Counted from the first letter of the stretch, positions 1-9,528 are shown. The stretch is DNA of 64,000 nt from Allobosea sp. (GCA_024231975.1 JAAEQB010000109.1:1-64000); one strand, 5' to 3'. Notes: a model not told the origin generated them from the letters alone. Program-made: numbers and translations.

Positions 1-181
1 CCGCTTTGGCCACGGAGGCCGCCCAATCGATCACCGTACGGGCGCGGCAAAACCCCAAATACCCCGCAGGATCACATCCCACCGAGCAAAACCTCTTCTC
101 TTCAATCACATAGACAGATGGGTGTTCTGATGCGCGGTTGTCGTATTTGATCCAAGCCTCCATCTTTTCGGCCGCATTCAC
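1..181 (-). CDS. Unidentified partial reading frame running off the left edge
   Basis: An open frame of about 60 codons begins at a GTG at 181 (alternative ATG codons lie inside) and stays open to base 1, so its C-terminus is outside the window. It encodes a hydrophilic stretch with two cysteines (around FCSVGC) and ends in a short Trp/Ala segment. I do not recognise a family. It starts exactly where homology to the IS3 transposase ends, so it may be a gene cut by that insertion, or chance reading. Only the open frame is seen; the rest is inference. Confidence 0.3.
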   Translation of the reverse strand, partial: MNAAEKMEAWIKYDNRASEHPSVYVIEEKRFCSVGCDPAGYLGFCRARTVIDWAASVAKA

Positions 182-188
182 AAGGGTG

Positions 189-395
189 CTGCAAGCTTAG
201 CTCGTTGTAGATCCTTCGTGTCCACTTCTGATTGACATGCCAGCCCTTGCGCCGCAGCAGCATGTCGACACGACGATAGCCATAGCGAACGCGGGTTTCG
301 CAAATCGCCTTGATCCGGGCTGCCAAGGGGGCCTGGTCCGGCCCGCCCGATTTGTAGTGGTAGCTCGATGTGTCGAACTCCAGGACCGCACATCA
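189..395 (-). pseudogene. IS3-family transposase OrfB remnant
   Basis: The minus-strand translation contains an OrfB N-terminal segment typical of IS3 elements: a FDTSSYHYKS start, then ARIKAICETRVRYGYRR and a helix-turn-helix-like stretch ending ELSLQ. A stop lies just upstream of the conserved start, and homology ends abruptly after SLQ at 189, with none of the DDE catalytic region present. It is therefore a dead fragment of an insertion sequence. No inverted repeats of the element could be recognised. It marks the left side of an accessory segment whose right side carries a recombinase remnant at 11.4-11.7 kb. Confidence 0.75.
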
Positions 396-737
396 TTGAC
401 GACAGGTGGAAGCCTGAGGCTGCGGAGCGCGCCTCGCAGCCTCAGGCAAGGGCGCCAGCCAGGGAGTTTGCGGCGCCCACTTTCAGGGATAATTCAACGC
501 CCAACGACACTTGCCCGACTCGGGCACCACCACGGGGCGGTACACATGGAAGTGCGGCACGATCGCCCTTCCGATGCTCCACGATGTGTCGCGGGCAGTC
601 GTCAGGGATGCGGTATCCTCCTCTCGATCGCAGCCAGCACGCGCTTCAGTGCCTCGAGGCTAAGCGGGATCTCAGGCGCGATCTTGAGATGGACGATGTC
701 GTGCTTGACCCGGTGGTTGGGGCGACTGCGGTCTGCA
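396..737. other. Gene-free stretch between IS remnant and autotransporter
   Basis: No convincing gene is seen in these 342 bases. On the minus strand a short frame (about 602-740, with residues such as KHDIVHLKIAP and ALKRVLAAIERR) overlaps the end of the autotransporter and could be debris of another mobile element, but I cannot name it. It lies downstream of the autotransporter stop, yet no clear terminator hairpin was found. Confidence 0.4.
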
Positions 738-3700
738 TTACCATCGGGCCTTGGCCTGGAGTGCGAAGCGATGGTTGATGGCGCCTGCGCGGAGGTCGCC
801 GTCGTAGGAACCGGTCAGTTCGACCTGGGGTGTGACGAAGCCCGACAGGCTGGCACCGATGAGAGCCCCGTCGCGAGCGGCCCCCGGACTGCGGGTCGTG
901 AAGCTCGCCCCGAGCAGGCTGGCCCGCTGGACGGCGACATTGTCGCCAAATTCGTGAGACCAATAGGTCTTGAAATCGACGCGCAGTCTTCCGTTGCTGG
1001 TCAGCGGCGTCGCCAACCTGGCGCCAACCAGCGATCGCATCGAGGCCTGGCTCTCGCCGCGAAGCGTCAACGCGAAGGCGCCCGCCTGAGCCTCGGTCAG
1101 TCCATCCTGCCGGAAATGGTTCAGGCTAAAACCTGCCTCTGGCGAGAGGTCAAGGCCGGCGAGCGAGGCGACCCGGTAGCCGGCAAGCATGTGACCGAAG
1201 ACGCCGTAGCCGTTTGCCTGCCCGCGAGCGACATGACGGACAGTACCGAGCTCAACCGCTCTGCGGACATCCGTCTTGCCAAAACTGGCGCCCAACGCGC
1301 CACGCAGTGTCACCTCCCCGAACTCCAGGCGGCCATAGGTGGAAAGGCTGTAGCTGTCGAGCGTAGTACGGCCGGCGGCATCGGCTGAACGGGCGACATT
1401 CGTGCGCGTGTAGCCAAACGCCGCGCCGACCAATCCAGTTTCGAACACCGACTTGTCCACGCCGATCAGGCCGCCTGCCAAGCCAAGGTTCGAGCCTGCT
1501 CCATTGGTGTCGCCATCTGTGCGCCCGAAGCCGTAAAGAGCCTGTCCCCAGAGTTCACCATCCTTCGTCGCCTGGAGGCGGGGAGGTTCGGCGGCCCGAA
1601 TCCGGCCAAGGCTTGAATAGCCGGCGGCGCCGAGATCGGCCGCTTGATCGAAGCGGGAGAGTCCACCTGCTGACAGGCGTTGGTCAAGCGCCGAGCCTAC
1701 CGCCCGCTGGGCCGTCACCATCGCCATGCGGGCATCTGCATAGCTTTGACCGGACAGCGAGGCGAGCGAGTTCGGCAACGCGGTAGGAGCAGTGTTGTAG
1801 AGCGCGTCGTACACTTCCTGCTTCGGTCGGTCTGGGCGAGTTCCCGCAGCGGGGCGCACCGTATCGAGCGCACCTGCAACCGCCCTGGCGTTCCCGCTCA
1901 AACCTGCCAGAGCGCCGTAGGATCCCGGTGTCACGATCAATGAAAGCCCGTCAGCCCGGTAGAGTGCGTCAAACCGGGCATTGGCGGGCAAGCCACTCGC
2001 AGGCTGGTCCAGCCCGCTGAAGCTGCCGGTCATTCCGCCTTCGGCGACGAGAACGTGGAAGGAAGTTCCGATGGAGGGCACAAAGCCGTTGCTGGCGCTG
2101 CCAATGATGTCGCGCAGAACCGGAACGATCCGCCCGTTGACGGCGACGTGCCCCGCAGCAGTCTGGGCCACGAGACGCGAATAGTTGCCCGCTCCATTGC
2201 TCACGCCTGTTCCGTCGATGTCGAGGACGAACCGGTTCGTCCCTGTAAAATTGACCGGGCCCCAGACGAACATCGTTCCGGGCGAATTGCCGGGCATGAC
2301 AGTACCGGCGCTGAAAAGGCCGGCGTCGATCAGTCCGGTGCCGCGCAAGATGCCCTGCTGGCCGACGGAAACGGCGGAGCTAACGGAGCCGTTCAGCGCG
2401 AGAATGCCGGAAACGACGGAAGTCCCGCCGGCATAGGTGTTGCGCCCGGTGAGCTCGAGGCGACCTTCGCCGCGCTTAATCAAACCGCCCGCGCCGGAGA
2501 TATCGTTGGCGAAAGTTGCCGAATAGCCCCGAGTATTGACATCGAACGTCTGAACGAACTGGCCGGGGCCGCGTACCGCCTTCCCGACATTGAGCAGGCC
2601 CCAGCCATAGATTTCGGGAGAACCGAGATCGGTCGCGGTGGTCAGGATCGACTGAACCACCTGGGGCGCGGTCATGAACGGGAAGGCCTCGCGCACGAGC
2701 GCCGCCGCACCTGCCACGTGAGGCGCGGCCATCGAGGTGCCACTTGAACGGCTATAGGGTTCAGTCGGGGAGATTCCCTTATCCGGCGTCACGGTCGAGA
2801 AGACGTCGACTCCGGGTGCTGCTAGGCACCAGGCCGCGGCGATCCCGCAATAGTTGCTGAAGGAGGCGATCTTCCGGTCACGATCGACCGCCACCACCGC
2901 GATCGTGTAAGGCTGCAGGTCCGAATAGTCGAGCTTGCCTGTATCGATCTTGTTACCGTCTCCGTCGAGAAAGACATAGAGACCGCCATTTGCATTGCTC
3001 GGGCGGATCGCCGGGTAGAAGGCCGCTCCGATCGGGTTGCGCGCGACAACGGGCTGTTCCTCGCGCTCATTGCCCGCCGCAAAGACCATCACCATGTCGG
3101 ATGCGCCTGCGCGGCGAATAGCTGCAACCTCGGCAGCCGTATTTTCGGCGTGGTAAGGCTGGAGCGGGAACACGCTATAGTCCGGATTGGGGCTTCCGTC
3201 TTTCAGGATTGGAGCAGGGTAGGATGGGCCGTAGCTGCCATTCAGGACCTTGGCACCTCTTTCGGCCGCATAATTGATCGCGGACGCCACGTCGCCGCCC
3301 CTCGGCACGATCGCGCGCAAGGCCAGAATCTCGGCATTGTAGGCGACGCCGTGCATGCCGAGGCCATCCCTGGCGGCGGCGATTGTGCCCGCGACATGAG
3401 TACCGTGCGAGTACTTATCTTGATCGAGTATATAGGCCCGATCCGCGTGGTCGAACCCGAAATTGAGCGAGAAGGGCGAGATACGACCCGCAAATTCCGC
3501 ATGGGTGGGGTCGATACCACTGTCTACGACGGCAACGAGCACACCTTTCCCGCTGAGCCCGAGTGCATAGGCATCGGCGGCATTGATCTGCGCCAAGCCA
3601 TGATTGGCATTGTATTCCGCGGCTAGAAGCGATGCGGTCGTTGCAGGTGCCGGCAGGATGCCGGCACGGCGGCCAACGAGAGTATCTGGCAGCGTAAAGA

Positions 3701-3797
3701 GATCCGATGCTAACGCGGGCAGGGGCCCGAGGTAGAAAAGCAAACTCGTCGCGGTTGAAGCGAGGAGGGTGAAGCGGCGCGTGGCTTTCGAAGGCAT
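738..3797 (-). CDS. Autotransporter subtilisin-like serine protease (S8 family)
   Basis: A 1019-residue type V secreted protease. From the start at 3797 there is a signal peptide (TRRF then a hydrophobic run, cleavage near residue 30), a subtilisin domain with catalytic Asp92 (VVDSGID), His131 (HGTHVAG), oxyanion Asn242 (AAGN) and Ser354 (SGTSMAAP), then a passenger repeat of the autotransporter-associated type (GLIKRGEGRLELTGRNTYAG), and a C-terminal autotransporter beta barrel ending in aromatic Trp. The triad is intact, so activity is expected. In-frame starts further upstream (3818, 3902) would place Arg-rich sequence before the signal peptide, so 3797 is preferred. The barrel should insert in the outer membrane and expose or release the protease. 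The AraC-type gene on the other side of the 225-bp spacer is a candidate regulator (inference). Confidence 0.93.
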   Translation of the reverse strand: MPSKATRRFTLLASTATSLLFYLGPLPALASDLFTLPDTLVGRRAGILPAPATTASLLAAEYNANHGLAQINAADAYALGLSGKGVLVAVVDSGIDPTHAEFAGRISPFSLNFGFDHADRAYILDQDKYSHGTHVAGTIAAARDGLGMHGVAYNAEILALRAIVPRGGDVASAINYAAERGAKVLNGSYGPSYPAPILKDGSPNPDYSVFPLQPYHAENTAAEVAAIRRAGASDMVMVFAAGNEREEQPVVARNPIGAAFYPAIRPSNANGGLYVFLDGDGNKIDTGKLDYSDLQPYTIAVVAVDRDRKIASFSNYCGIAAAWCLAAPGVDVFSTVTPDKGISPTEPYSRSSGTSMAAPHVAGAAALVREAFPFMTAPQVVQSILTTATDLGSPEIYGWGLLNVGKAVRGPGQFVQTFDVNTRGYSATFANDISGAGGLIKRGEGRLELTGRNTYAGGTSVVSGILALNGSVSSAVSVGQQGILRGTGLIDAGLFSAGTVMPGNSPGTMFVWGPVNFTGTNRFVLDIDGTGVSNGAGNYSRLVAQTAAGHVAVNGRIVPVLRDIIGSASNGFVPSIGTSFHVLVAEGGMTGSFSGLDQPASGLPANARFDALYRADGLSLIVTPGSYGALAGLSGNARAVAGALDTVRPAAGTRPDRPKQEVYDALYNTAPTALPNSLASLSGQSYADARMAMVTAQRAVGSALDQRLSAGGLSRFDQAADLGAAGYSSLGRIRAAEPPRLQATKDGELWGQALYGFGRTDGDTNGAGSNLGLAGGLIGVDKSVFETGLVGAAFGYTRTNVARSADAAGRTTLDSYSLSTYGRLEFGEVTLRGALGASFGKTDVRRAVELGTVRHVARGQANGYGVFGHMLAGYRVASLAGLDLSPEAGFSLNHFRQDGLTEAQAGAFALTLRGESQASMRSLVGARLATPLTSNGRLRVDFKTYWSHEFGDNVAVQRASLLGASFTTRSPGAARDGALIGASLSGFVTPQVELTGSYDGDLRAGAINHRFALQAKARW

Positions 3798-4022
3798 AGG
3801 GACGCTCGTACGATCCATTTGTGCGGGGCGTGAACCGGGACGAGCGTCGCTAACATGGACTGCGGCAGCGGCAGCCTGGGAGCAGCCCGCGTAGCGTCCC
3901 AATCATCCGGCGCAATGTGTCAACCGCCGATCGAAACTATCTCGCTGACACATGTCTTTGATCTTTGGACGTATATGCAGCCACCGCGCTTTAGAGTGCG
4001 CAGTGTTGGCGCGGGGTAGGAC

Positions 4023-5012
4023 GTGAGGGAAAGCAGCACCCATCCACAACGGTCGTTCGATGAGTGGCGCGACACCATCGCACCGATTTTCGATGTCCAG
4101 TCGCTCGCGCCGAATGACGATAGCGGATTTCATGCAGAGCTCAGCCGTCACCATTTGGGGATGGCACTGGTCGGGCACGTCGCGACGACGGCCCAGCGCT
4201 ATGAGCGGTCGGAAAGCCTGATCGGCGCCGTCGGGGTCGATCACCTCCTGATTCAGCTCTACGAGATCGGCCATACCGTGCTCGACCTCGGCAAGCGCGA
4301 AGCGCAGGCGAGCCCTGGCGATGTGCTAGTCTTTGATTTGTCACGCCCCGTACGGTCACATGCCAGCGACATGCGCGCGATCAGCCTCGTCCTGCCGCGC
4401 AGCCTGCTCAACCTTGATGGCAATGCGTTGGACCAGGCACATGGGGCGGTGCTCTCAGGGCGCGATCCGCTTGGCCAGCTCGCCGGCGATCACTTGCGCG
4501 CCATGCACCGAGCCGTGCCGACGCTGGATACACGGTCGGCGCCAGCGGTCGCCAAGGCGAGCGCTCAGCTTCTGGCGGCCTGCCTGTCACCTTCGTTGAT
4601 GCGCGACCAGGAAGCCCCTGCAACCATGACCGCGACGGTGGCAAAGATCTGCCGCTTCATCGATCTGCGCATCGGCGATCCGACCCTAGACGCAAGAACA
4701 TTGTGCAGCGCCTTCGGCCTGTCGCGATCAGCACTGTATCGGCTCTTCGCCCCCACGGGTGGCGTGCTGGAGTATATCCGTAGGCGCAGACTAGCTCGAG
4801 CGCGCCTTTCCTTGAATGCATCGACGCTGGCGAGAGGCGGGATCAAGAAGCTAGCCCGCCAGTTCGGCTTCTCTAGCGATGAGGCCTTCTCGCGTAGTTT
4901 CAGAAGTGAGTTCGGAATCTCCCCCCGGGAGGCGGCGCAACAGCGGCTGCTCATGGCAACGAATCCAAATGATGACAGTCTGACAAATTGGATGCAGCGC
5001 CTAATTTGGTAG
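4023..5012 (+). CDS. AraC-family transcriptional regulator
   Basis: A 329-residue regulator starting at GTG 4023. The first 200 residues form a sensing domain like the AraC-binding-like type, and residues about 215-315 hold the double helix-turn-helix: helix one near LDARTLCSAFGLSRSALYRLF and helix two near IKKLARQFGFSSDEAFSRSFR, ending with the usual GISPREA signature. It is transcribed away from the autotransporter protease, sharing a 225-bp AT-richer spacer, a typical arrangement for a regulator and its target. The ligand is unknown. No operator repeats were recognised with confidence. Confidence 0.9.
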   Translation: MRESSTHPQRSFDEWRDTIAPIFDVQSLAPNDDSGFHAELSRHHLGMALVGHVATTAQRYERSESLIGAVGVDHLLIQLYEIGHTVLDLGKREAQASPGDVLVFDLSRPVRSHASDMRAISLVLPRSLLNLDGNALDQAHGAVLSGRDPLGQLAGDHLRAMHRAVPTLDTRSAPAVAKASAQLLAACLSPSLMRDQEAPATMTATVAKICRFIDLRIGDPTLDARTLCSAFGLSRSALYRLFAPTGGVLEYIRRRRLARARLSLNASTLARGGIKKLARQFGFSSDEAFSRSFRSEFGISPREAAQQRLLMATNPNDDSLTNWMQRLIW

Positions 5013-5158
5013 GCGGCCGCTAAACCGGCTATTACCTTACTTAAGGTGTCTAATTATCAATATAAATACAACCAGCCGTGTAGCATAATTGCCATCCGAG
5101 CGTCATACTAATCCTTGTATAACTCTCTATAGGAGTTCTGTTCTTATGGAGATATCCT

Positions 5159-5746
5159 GTGATATTCAGAATGACAGGCCGGTTGACTATAAGAAGCTGG
5201 TGCGAAAGCGATATTGATCCCTATGCCGAACTCGTCGCCGATCCGCAGGTGATGCGATTGATCGGCAACGGCAAGCCGCGTGGCCGTGCCAGTGCCGAGC
5301 GCGAAGTCCGTTGGTTCATGGACGAGATTGCTTGTCGCGGTTGGTCGCGCTTTGCAATCGAACACAAGACCGAGGGCTTTATCGGCTATATCGGCTTCGC
5401 GCAGAAGCCCGATGGTATCGATTTCGGCGGGCGGTTAGCGCGACGGTGCTGGGGGCGTCACGGGATCGCCTTCGATTCCTTCATGCAAACATTGGAGCTC
5501 GGCTTCGACGAATTGGGCTTCGATCGCGTCTACACGACAACCGACCCCCGTAATCGCAGCGCCCTGCGGATCAATCTCAAGGCCGGCTTCGAGCCTGTTG
5601 CCGAGACCGCGATGACGGAGGGAAACCTGATCCGTTGCGAGTTGAGCCGCGCCAGGTACCGTTCGGGGCGCGGCCATGAGCCGATGCCTTTGATCGTGAT
5701 GGATCGGCGTGCCCCGCCGCGCGCCATGCAGGCGCTGGCATCGTGA
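5159..5746 (+). CDS. GNAT N-acetyltransferase (RimJ/RimL-like)
   Basis: A 195-residue acetyl-CoA-dependent acyltransferase. It begins RLTIRSW, has the FIGYIGFAQKP beta-strand region, and a C-terminal NRSALRINLKAGFEPV motif typical of the Acetyltransf_3 group that acetylates small amines or protein N-termini. The segment that normally binds acetyl-CoA (Arg/Gln-x-x-Gly-x-Gly/Ala) appears as RRCWGRHGIA. GTG at 5159 is used because the nearby ATG at 5146 is in another frame that stops quickly. The stop overlaps the start of the next gene by 4 bp, so it is the first gene of a three-gene operon with an acyltransferase and a phosphatase. Substrate unknown. Confidence 0.85.
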   Translation: MIFRMTGRLTIRSWCESDIDPYAELVADPQVMRLIGNGKPRGRASAEREVRWFMDEIACRGWSRFAIEHKTEGFIGYIGFAQKPDGIDFGGRLARRCWGRHGIAFDSFMQTLELGFDELGFDRVYTTTDPRNRSALRINLKAGFEPVAETAMTEGNLIRCELSRARYRSGRGHEPMPLIVMDRRAPPRAMQALAS

Positions 5747-6621
5747 GCGCTCTTTCCGCCCGGCGCGAATACGACGTCGCGTCTCTCTGCGATCTTTCGC
5801 GCTGGCGGGGGCGTGCCTGGCTGGCAGCCTGCTATATACCGGTCGGCGCCGTCCTGCTCGTTCTGCGGTTGCTCGCCCTGGGCATTCTCGCCGCAGTGGC
5901 CTGGTTCGTGCCGACACGCCTCAAGTCCTCGCTGTTTCGCCTTTCATTGTTGTCGAGCGGCTTCATCGTCTCGCACGAGCTTCCCCGAGCGGAGATCGCA
6001 AGGCTGACGCACAGCAAGGTCGTGGCCTACAATCATGTCAGCTTGATCGATGGCCTCGTCGTCTGGTCGATGCCGAACGCGGTGCTGCTCGCAGCTGATC
6101 CGGCGTCGAACGCGTCGACCTTCAACAGCTACTACTTCGGCTTCTTGGCTCGGACTTTCGGTAGCTCGATCCTGGTGCTGGACGATCTGCGTGCCTTTTC
6201 GCATAAGGTCGCGAAATGGCGCAAGGACGTGAACGCTCCAGCATTCTACATCGCGCCAGAGGGAACCATCGGCAATGGTTCCGGACTGTTCGCATTCGAG
6301 AAGTTCGCATTCGGCCTCGGTCGGCCAGTCGTGCCTCTCTGCATCACGGTGAAGCCGGCTTTCGCGATGCGGCCGCACCCGCTAATGTCGTCGCATCTCG
6401 CCAACATTCTTTGGCTCTATGCGCTGCCCTATGTCACGGTCGAGCTCGCTCTGCTGGATTCGCAGAGCCGGCGCGAGGGCGAAAGTGCGGTAGCCTTCGC
6501 CGAGCGGATCCAACACGTGATGGCGGAACACCTCGGAGCCGTGCCCACAGAGTGCACTCGAGCTGACAAGCGAGCGCTCCGTGCCCGCCGTCTGGCTATG
6601 CTGGAAGCCAGTCATGGCTGA
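5743..6621 (+). CDS. PlsC-like 1-acyl-glycerophosphate acyltransferase family protein
   Basis: A 292-residue membrane acyltransferase. Residues 30-55 form a hydrophobic membrane segment, followed by the PlsC signature NHVSLID (His98 and Asp103) and the PEGT motif (172-175) needed for substrate phosphate binding. Family members move an acyl group onto lysophosphatidic acid or related lipids at the inner membrane. GTG at 5743 overlaps the GNAT stop (GTGA), and the next gene starts inside its 3' end, so the three are translationally coupled. PlsC plus a HAD-type phosphatase is a recurring lipid-modifying combination, which suggests this operon builds or remodels an unusual phospholipid or aminolipid (inference). 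Confidence 0.87.
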   Translation: MSALSARREYDVASLCDLSRWRGRAWLAACYIPVGAVLLVLRLLALGILAAVAWFVPTRLKSSLFRLSLLSSGFIVSHELPRAEIARLTHSKVVAYNHVSLIDGLVVWSMPNAVLLAADPASNASTFNSYYFGFLARTFGSSILVLDDLRAFSHKVAKWRKDVNAPAFYIAPEGTIGNGSGLFAFEKFAFGLGRPVVPLCITVKPAFAMRPHPLMSSHLANILWLYALPYVTVELALLDSQSRREGESAVAFAERIQHVMAEHLGAVPTECTRADKRALRARRLAMLEASHG

Positions 6622-7324
6622 GACCTATGTCTTCGACTTCGATCGAACCCTGCAGCCTGGCGAGAGCTGCTTGTCTCTGATTGAGCGCGCGCTGACGGGA
6701 GACCCGAACGCCGCCGACACTATGTCGCTGTTGGCCGCAATCGGTACGCGCTTCATCGAAGGCAGGGCGGATATCGGCGAGCGCGCGCTCGTCGCCGATG
6801 TGCTATCTCGCCTGTCTCCGGGTATTATCGCTGACTACGTTGCGGAGAGGCCGGCTTTCGATCCGTCGCTTGCCGCCGAGATCCGGCGCCTTCAGGCTGA
6901 TGGTCATCTGATCATGGTCATATCGAATGCCTTCGCCGAATGGGTTGTTCCATTGGCGGCACGCCTTGGCGTCGACGAGAGTTGCGTCGCAGCGAACCGG
7001 TTCGCTTGGGAGAAAGGGCGCATCATCGGGGTAGTTCCCGCGCCTTTAATGTCTCCGTTCGGAAAGCATGAGATCCTGTCAGCTTGGCGACGCGCCGGTT
7101 TGACCCGTGGCGCTGTAACCATGATCGGCGATAGCGGCCTCGATTTCGCTACCTTCGAGTTAGGCTCCGCCGATGCCTTTATCGCCGCGGAATATTTCGG
7201 TGGTGGCGAGTGGGCATGGCCGACATCGGTTCGGCGAGCCCGCTCGATCGATGAGCTCATTACCCATCTGCGCGAGCCGGTGGTTCGCGCTCGGCCAGTG
7301 GCGCAGGCTGCATCCCGCGAATAG
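6614..7324 (+). CDS. HAD-superfamily (HAD-IB, SerB-like) phosphatase
   Basis: A 236-residue HAD hydrolase. The start at ATG 6614 places motif I (FDFDRT, nucleophile Asp8, acid/base Asp10) at the N-terminus as usual; an upstream in-frame start at 6581 would add residues inside the PlsC gene. Motif II is MVISNAF, and motif III is GDSGLDF near the C-terminus. Subfamily IB members dephosphorylate phosphoserine or phosphatidyl compounds and often accompany or are fused to PlsC domains. Its 8-bp overlap with the PlsC gene supports a shared job, for example removing the head-group phosphate from the acylated product (inference). Confidence 0.86.
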   Translation: MAETYVFDFDRTLQPGESCLSLIERALTGDPNAADTMSLLAAIGTRFIEGRADIGERALVADVLSRLSPGIIADYVAERPAFDPSLAAEIRRLQADGHLIMVISNAFAEWVVPLAARLGVDESCVAANRFAWEKGRIIGVVPAPLMSPFGKHEILSAWRRAGLTRGAVTMIGDSGLDFATFELGSADAFIAAEYFGGGEWAWPTSVRRARSIDELITHLREPVVRARPVAQAASRE

Positions 7325-7566
7325 CTTGCGCCAAGCGAGGTCCGGTGGAGCTGGCGGCGCCGCAGATCTTTTCGACTCGGCCCGATCAGGCGAGAGGCCG
7401 AAGAAGCTGATGAACTCGCGTTCCAATCGCCCCTAGTGACGTCGGATCGAACAGTCACGACGAGGTTGCATCTTGACGTCATGAGGCCAGCCGTGGGCGT
7501 CGGCGGAAGTTCGCCGAAGCCTTGGAGTGAGGCCCAGCGCGCATCCACAGCATTCCACTCTGAACG

Positions 7567-8892
7567 TTAGGACCGCATGCGGACCTGATTCACTGCCGTA
7601 GCAAAGAGCGCTTGCATCGCCGCATTGATATCGCCACCCGTCGCCACGGCGAAGAACAGGCCTGGGGAGGCGCAGCTTTCCAGCGTTTTTGGAATCCTAG
7701 TTTCAAATGGTTTAACAAATTTATTATAGAAGGGCTCCGCATAGAGCGGGAGATAAGTTGTATAGATGATGCCGATACTGATGCCTCTGTCCTTCATCGC
7801 GCGACACAAGGCGGGGTTGATCGGGCTGATGAAGCGGTTCGCAGTGATCATGAAACCATCGCCGGGATTGCTGACCGAGCCGTCGACAGGCGCGTCCTGA
7901 ACGCCATCGGTTACGAAGAAGAGGAATCGGACCGGTGTTGTCGATGTGTTTCCATCCGAGCTGGCTGGGATTACGCTCGTCATCTTGGGTAGCGCCCTTT
8001 CATAGGACGTCTGGTTATCTGTTTGCGGGTTGAGAGCAGGAACCATATCGATTTTTACAGCCTCTGCCTTCACTCGGTCGAGGTTGGCGGTCAGCTGCGA
8101 TAGGAGCGTCGGATTCTGGCTGAAGGTCCAGATTTCCATGCGGTATTGATCGCGAAGCTCCATTGCACTCTTGGCGCTCTCAACCAGATTCATCACAGCA
8201 TCGCGTAAGACGTGAATGCGAAGCTTGACATTATTTCTCATTGCAATCGCATAGTAACTGTTCGGATCATCGCCGATAACCCTACCACTTTTGTCGTATT
8301 TGAACTCGTGGCAAGCAAAAGCGCATTTCCGCGGGGTAAGGCTTTGCAATTTGGCGACATCGTTAGGCGTTGCCGCGAGGCCCATTGAGGGTGAGTTATC
8401 AAGAAGTAAATAGAAATCGATATATTTTGAAAGGCCACGCTCGGCGGATGCGGTGCCTTTGGCGGGCAGGGACGCAATGTTCATCATCTTTGCAATAGTT
8501 GTTTCTACATTTGCGCGATAGCTTGCCTTTAGGATGCTGGATTCCTTGGTCTTATTTATCTCTGAAGTAAATTCAATAATAGAAACATCAGGCAATTTCT
8601 TTGCTTCGTCCCTAAAGGCTTTTTCGAGGCGGCTTCGCTGATCTTTCGTAATGTCATTGCTCTTCTGGCTCACGATCGAAAGAATAGCTCCGTCCAGATT
8701 CGCGTCGAGCTGCGCCTTAGCTGCGCTATAACGCATATAGTCGATGGCCGCGCCGGCCATGAAAAGAAGCGGCAGTGACAGAAGCGCAAAAATTATTGCA
8801 ACCCCCCCTGAGTTTGCGTGCCGAAACTCAAGCACCGCACGAAGAGTTGAGAACGTTACGGGACGGCTTTTCATCATCGATAATCTTCTCAC
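7567..8892 (-). CDS. TadG-like protein: Tad N-terminal segment plus von Willebrand A domain
   Basis: A 441-residue protein with the prepilin-like Tad N-terminus (hydrophobic helix after NSGGVAIIFALLSLPLLFMAG) anchoring it in the inner membrane, and a large periplasmic vWA domain whose metal site is DNSPSMG (DxSxS pattern) with later Thr and Asp (TDGVQD). TadG-type proteins belong to tight-adherence (Flp) pilus systems. GTG at 8892 is 6 bp after the upstream stop; ATG at 8877 has a better-placed GAGAAG ribosome site and may be the true start. It is last in a three-gene operon with two TadE-like genes. None of the pilus ATPase, Flp pilin or secretin genes are nearby. Confidence 0.85.
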   Translation of the reverse strand: MRRLSMMKSRPVTFSTLRAVLEFRHANSGGVAIIFALLSLPLLFMAGAAIDYMRYSAAKAQLDANLDGAILSIVSQKSNDITKDQRSRLEKAFRDEAKKLPDVSIIEFTSEINKTKESSILKASYRANVETTIAKMMNIASLPAKGTASAERGLSKYIDFYLLLDNSPSMGLAATPNDVAKLQSLTPRKCAFACHEFKYDKSGRVIGDDPNSYYAIAMRNNVKLRIHVLRDAVMNLVESAKSAMELRDQYRMEIWTFSQNPTLLSQLTANLDRVKAEAVKIDMVPALNPQTDNQTSYERALPKMTSVIPASSDGNTSTTPVRFLFFVTDGVQDAPVDGSVSNPGDGFMITANRFISPINPALCRAMKDRGISIGIIYTTYLPLYAEPFYNKFVKPFETRIPKTLESCASPGLFFAVATGGDINAAMQALFATAVNQVRMRS

Positions 8893-8898
8893 GAGCGC

Positions 8899-9528
8899 TC
8901 AGGTTTTCGGGCAAGGGCTCAATTTGGGTGGCAAGGCGACTTCACCATTCCGCGCCGCCCAAGGGGTCTGACGCGTCACCGTGAGCCCGGGCCTGCCGAA
9001 GATGAATGTGTACAGCCTGCTGCCAATGAGGGGCGCGTACGCAGCCTTGACCTCAACCAGCAGATAGCGGCCGCCATCAAAATTTTGGGTTGCCGGAATA
9101 TCCGGCAGACCGTTCGTGCCTGCAACTTGCAAGGGCGGGCGAGGCGACGCGTTGTGCGCGTAGCTTGAGCAGACTCGACCAACCAAGCTGCCATCGATGA
9201 GATTAACGCCGAGTGCGTTGACAACAACCTGGATATCGTTCGCATCGAAGGGGCTGAAGATAGCGGTCGCGCCGGCGAAGATGTCGCTCATGTCTTGAGC
9301 GCTGAGGGTGCCGACCGGTTTGCCGGGAGCCTGCCCTGTGAGGTCCGCAACGGACCGTGCAAATAACGTTGTTTTCCGGGAAAAATCGATTGCCTGCGTC
9401 AACTCGAACAGTCCGAAATAAAGTATCACGAGAAAGGGCAGCACCATGGCGAACTCGACCGCCGCCACGCCCTCCTGCCGAGATAGAAAGGCGCGTGCCT
9501 CTCTTGGCCGTTGAATGCAGAGCCTCAT
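8899..9528 (-). CDS. TadE-family minor pseudopilin
   Basis: A 209-residue TadE-like protein. The hallmark is the segment EGVAAVEFAMVLPFLVILYFGLFEL, a Gly/Ala-Val-Glu-Phe prepilin-like processing site directly before a transmembrane helix; the rest is periplasmic. TadE proteins are minor pseudopilins of Flp/Tad systems, processed by TadV-type peptidase. The start overlaps the stop of the preceding TadE gene by 4 bp (ATGA), and the vWA TadG-like gene follows after 6 bp. Confidence 0.87.
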   Translation of the reverse strand: MRLCIQRPREARAFLSRQEGVAAVEFAMVLPFLVILYFGLFELTQAIDFSRKTTLFARSVADLTGQAPGKPVGTLSAQDMSDIFAGATAIFSPFDANDIQVVVNALGVNLIDGSLVGRVCSSYAHNASPRPPLQVAGTNGLPDIPATQNFDGGRYLLVEVKAAYAPLIGSRLYTFIFGRPGLTVTRQTPWAARNGEVALPPKLSPCPKT

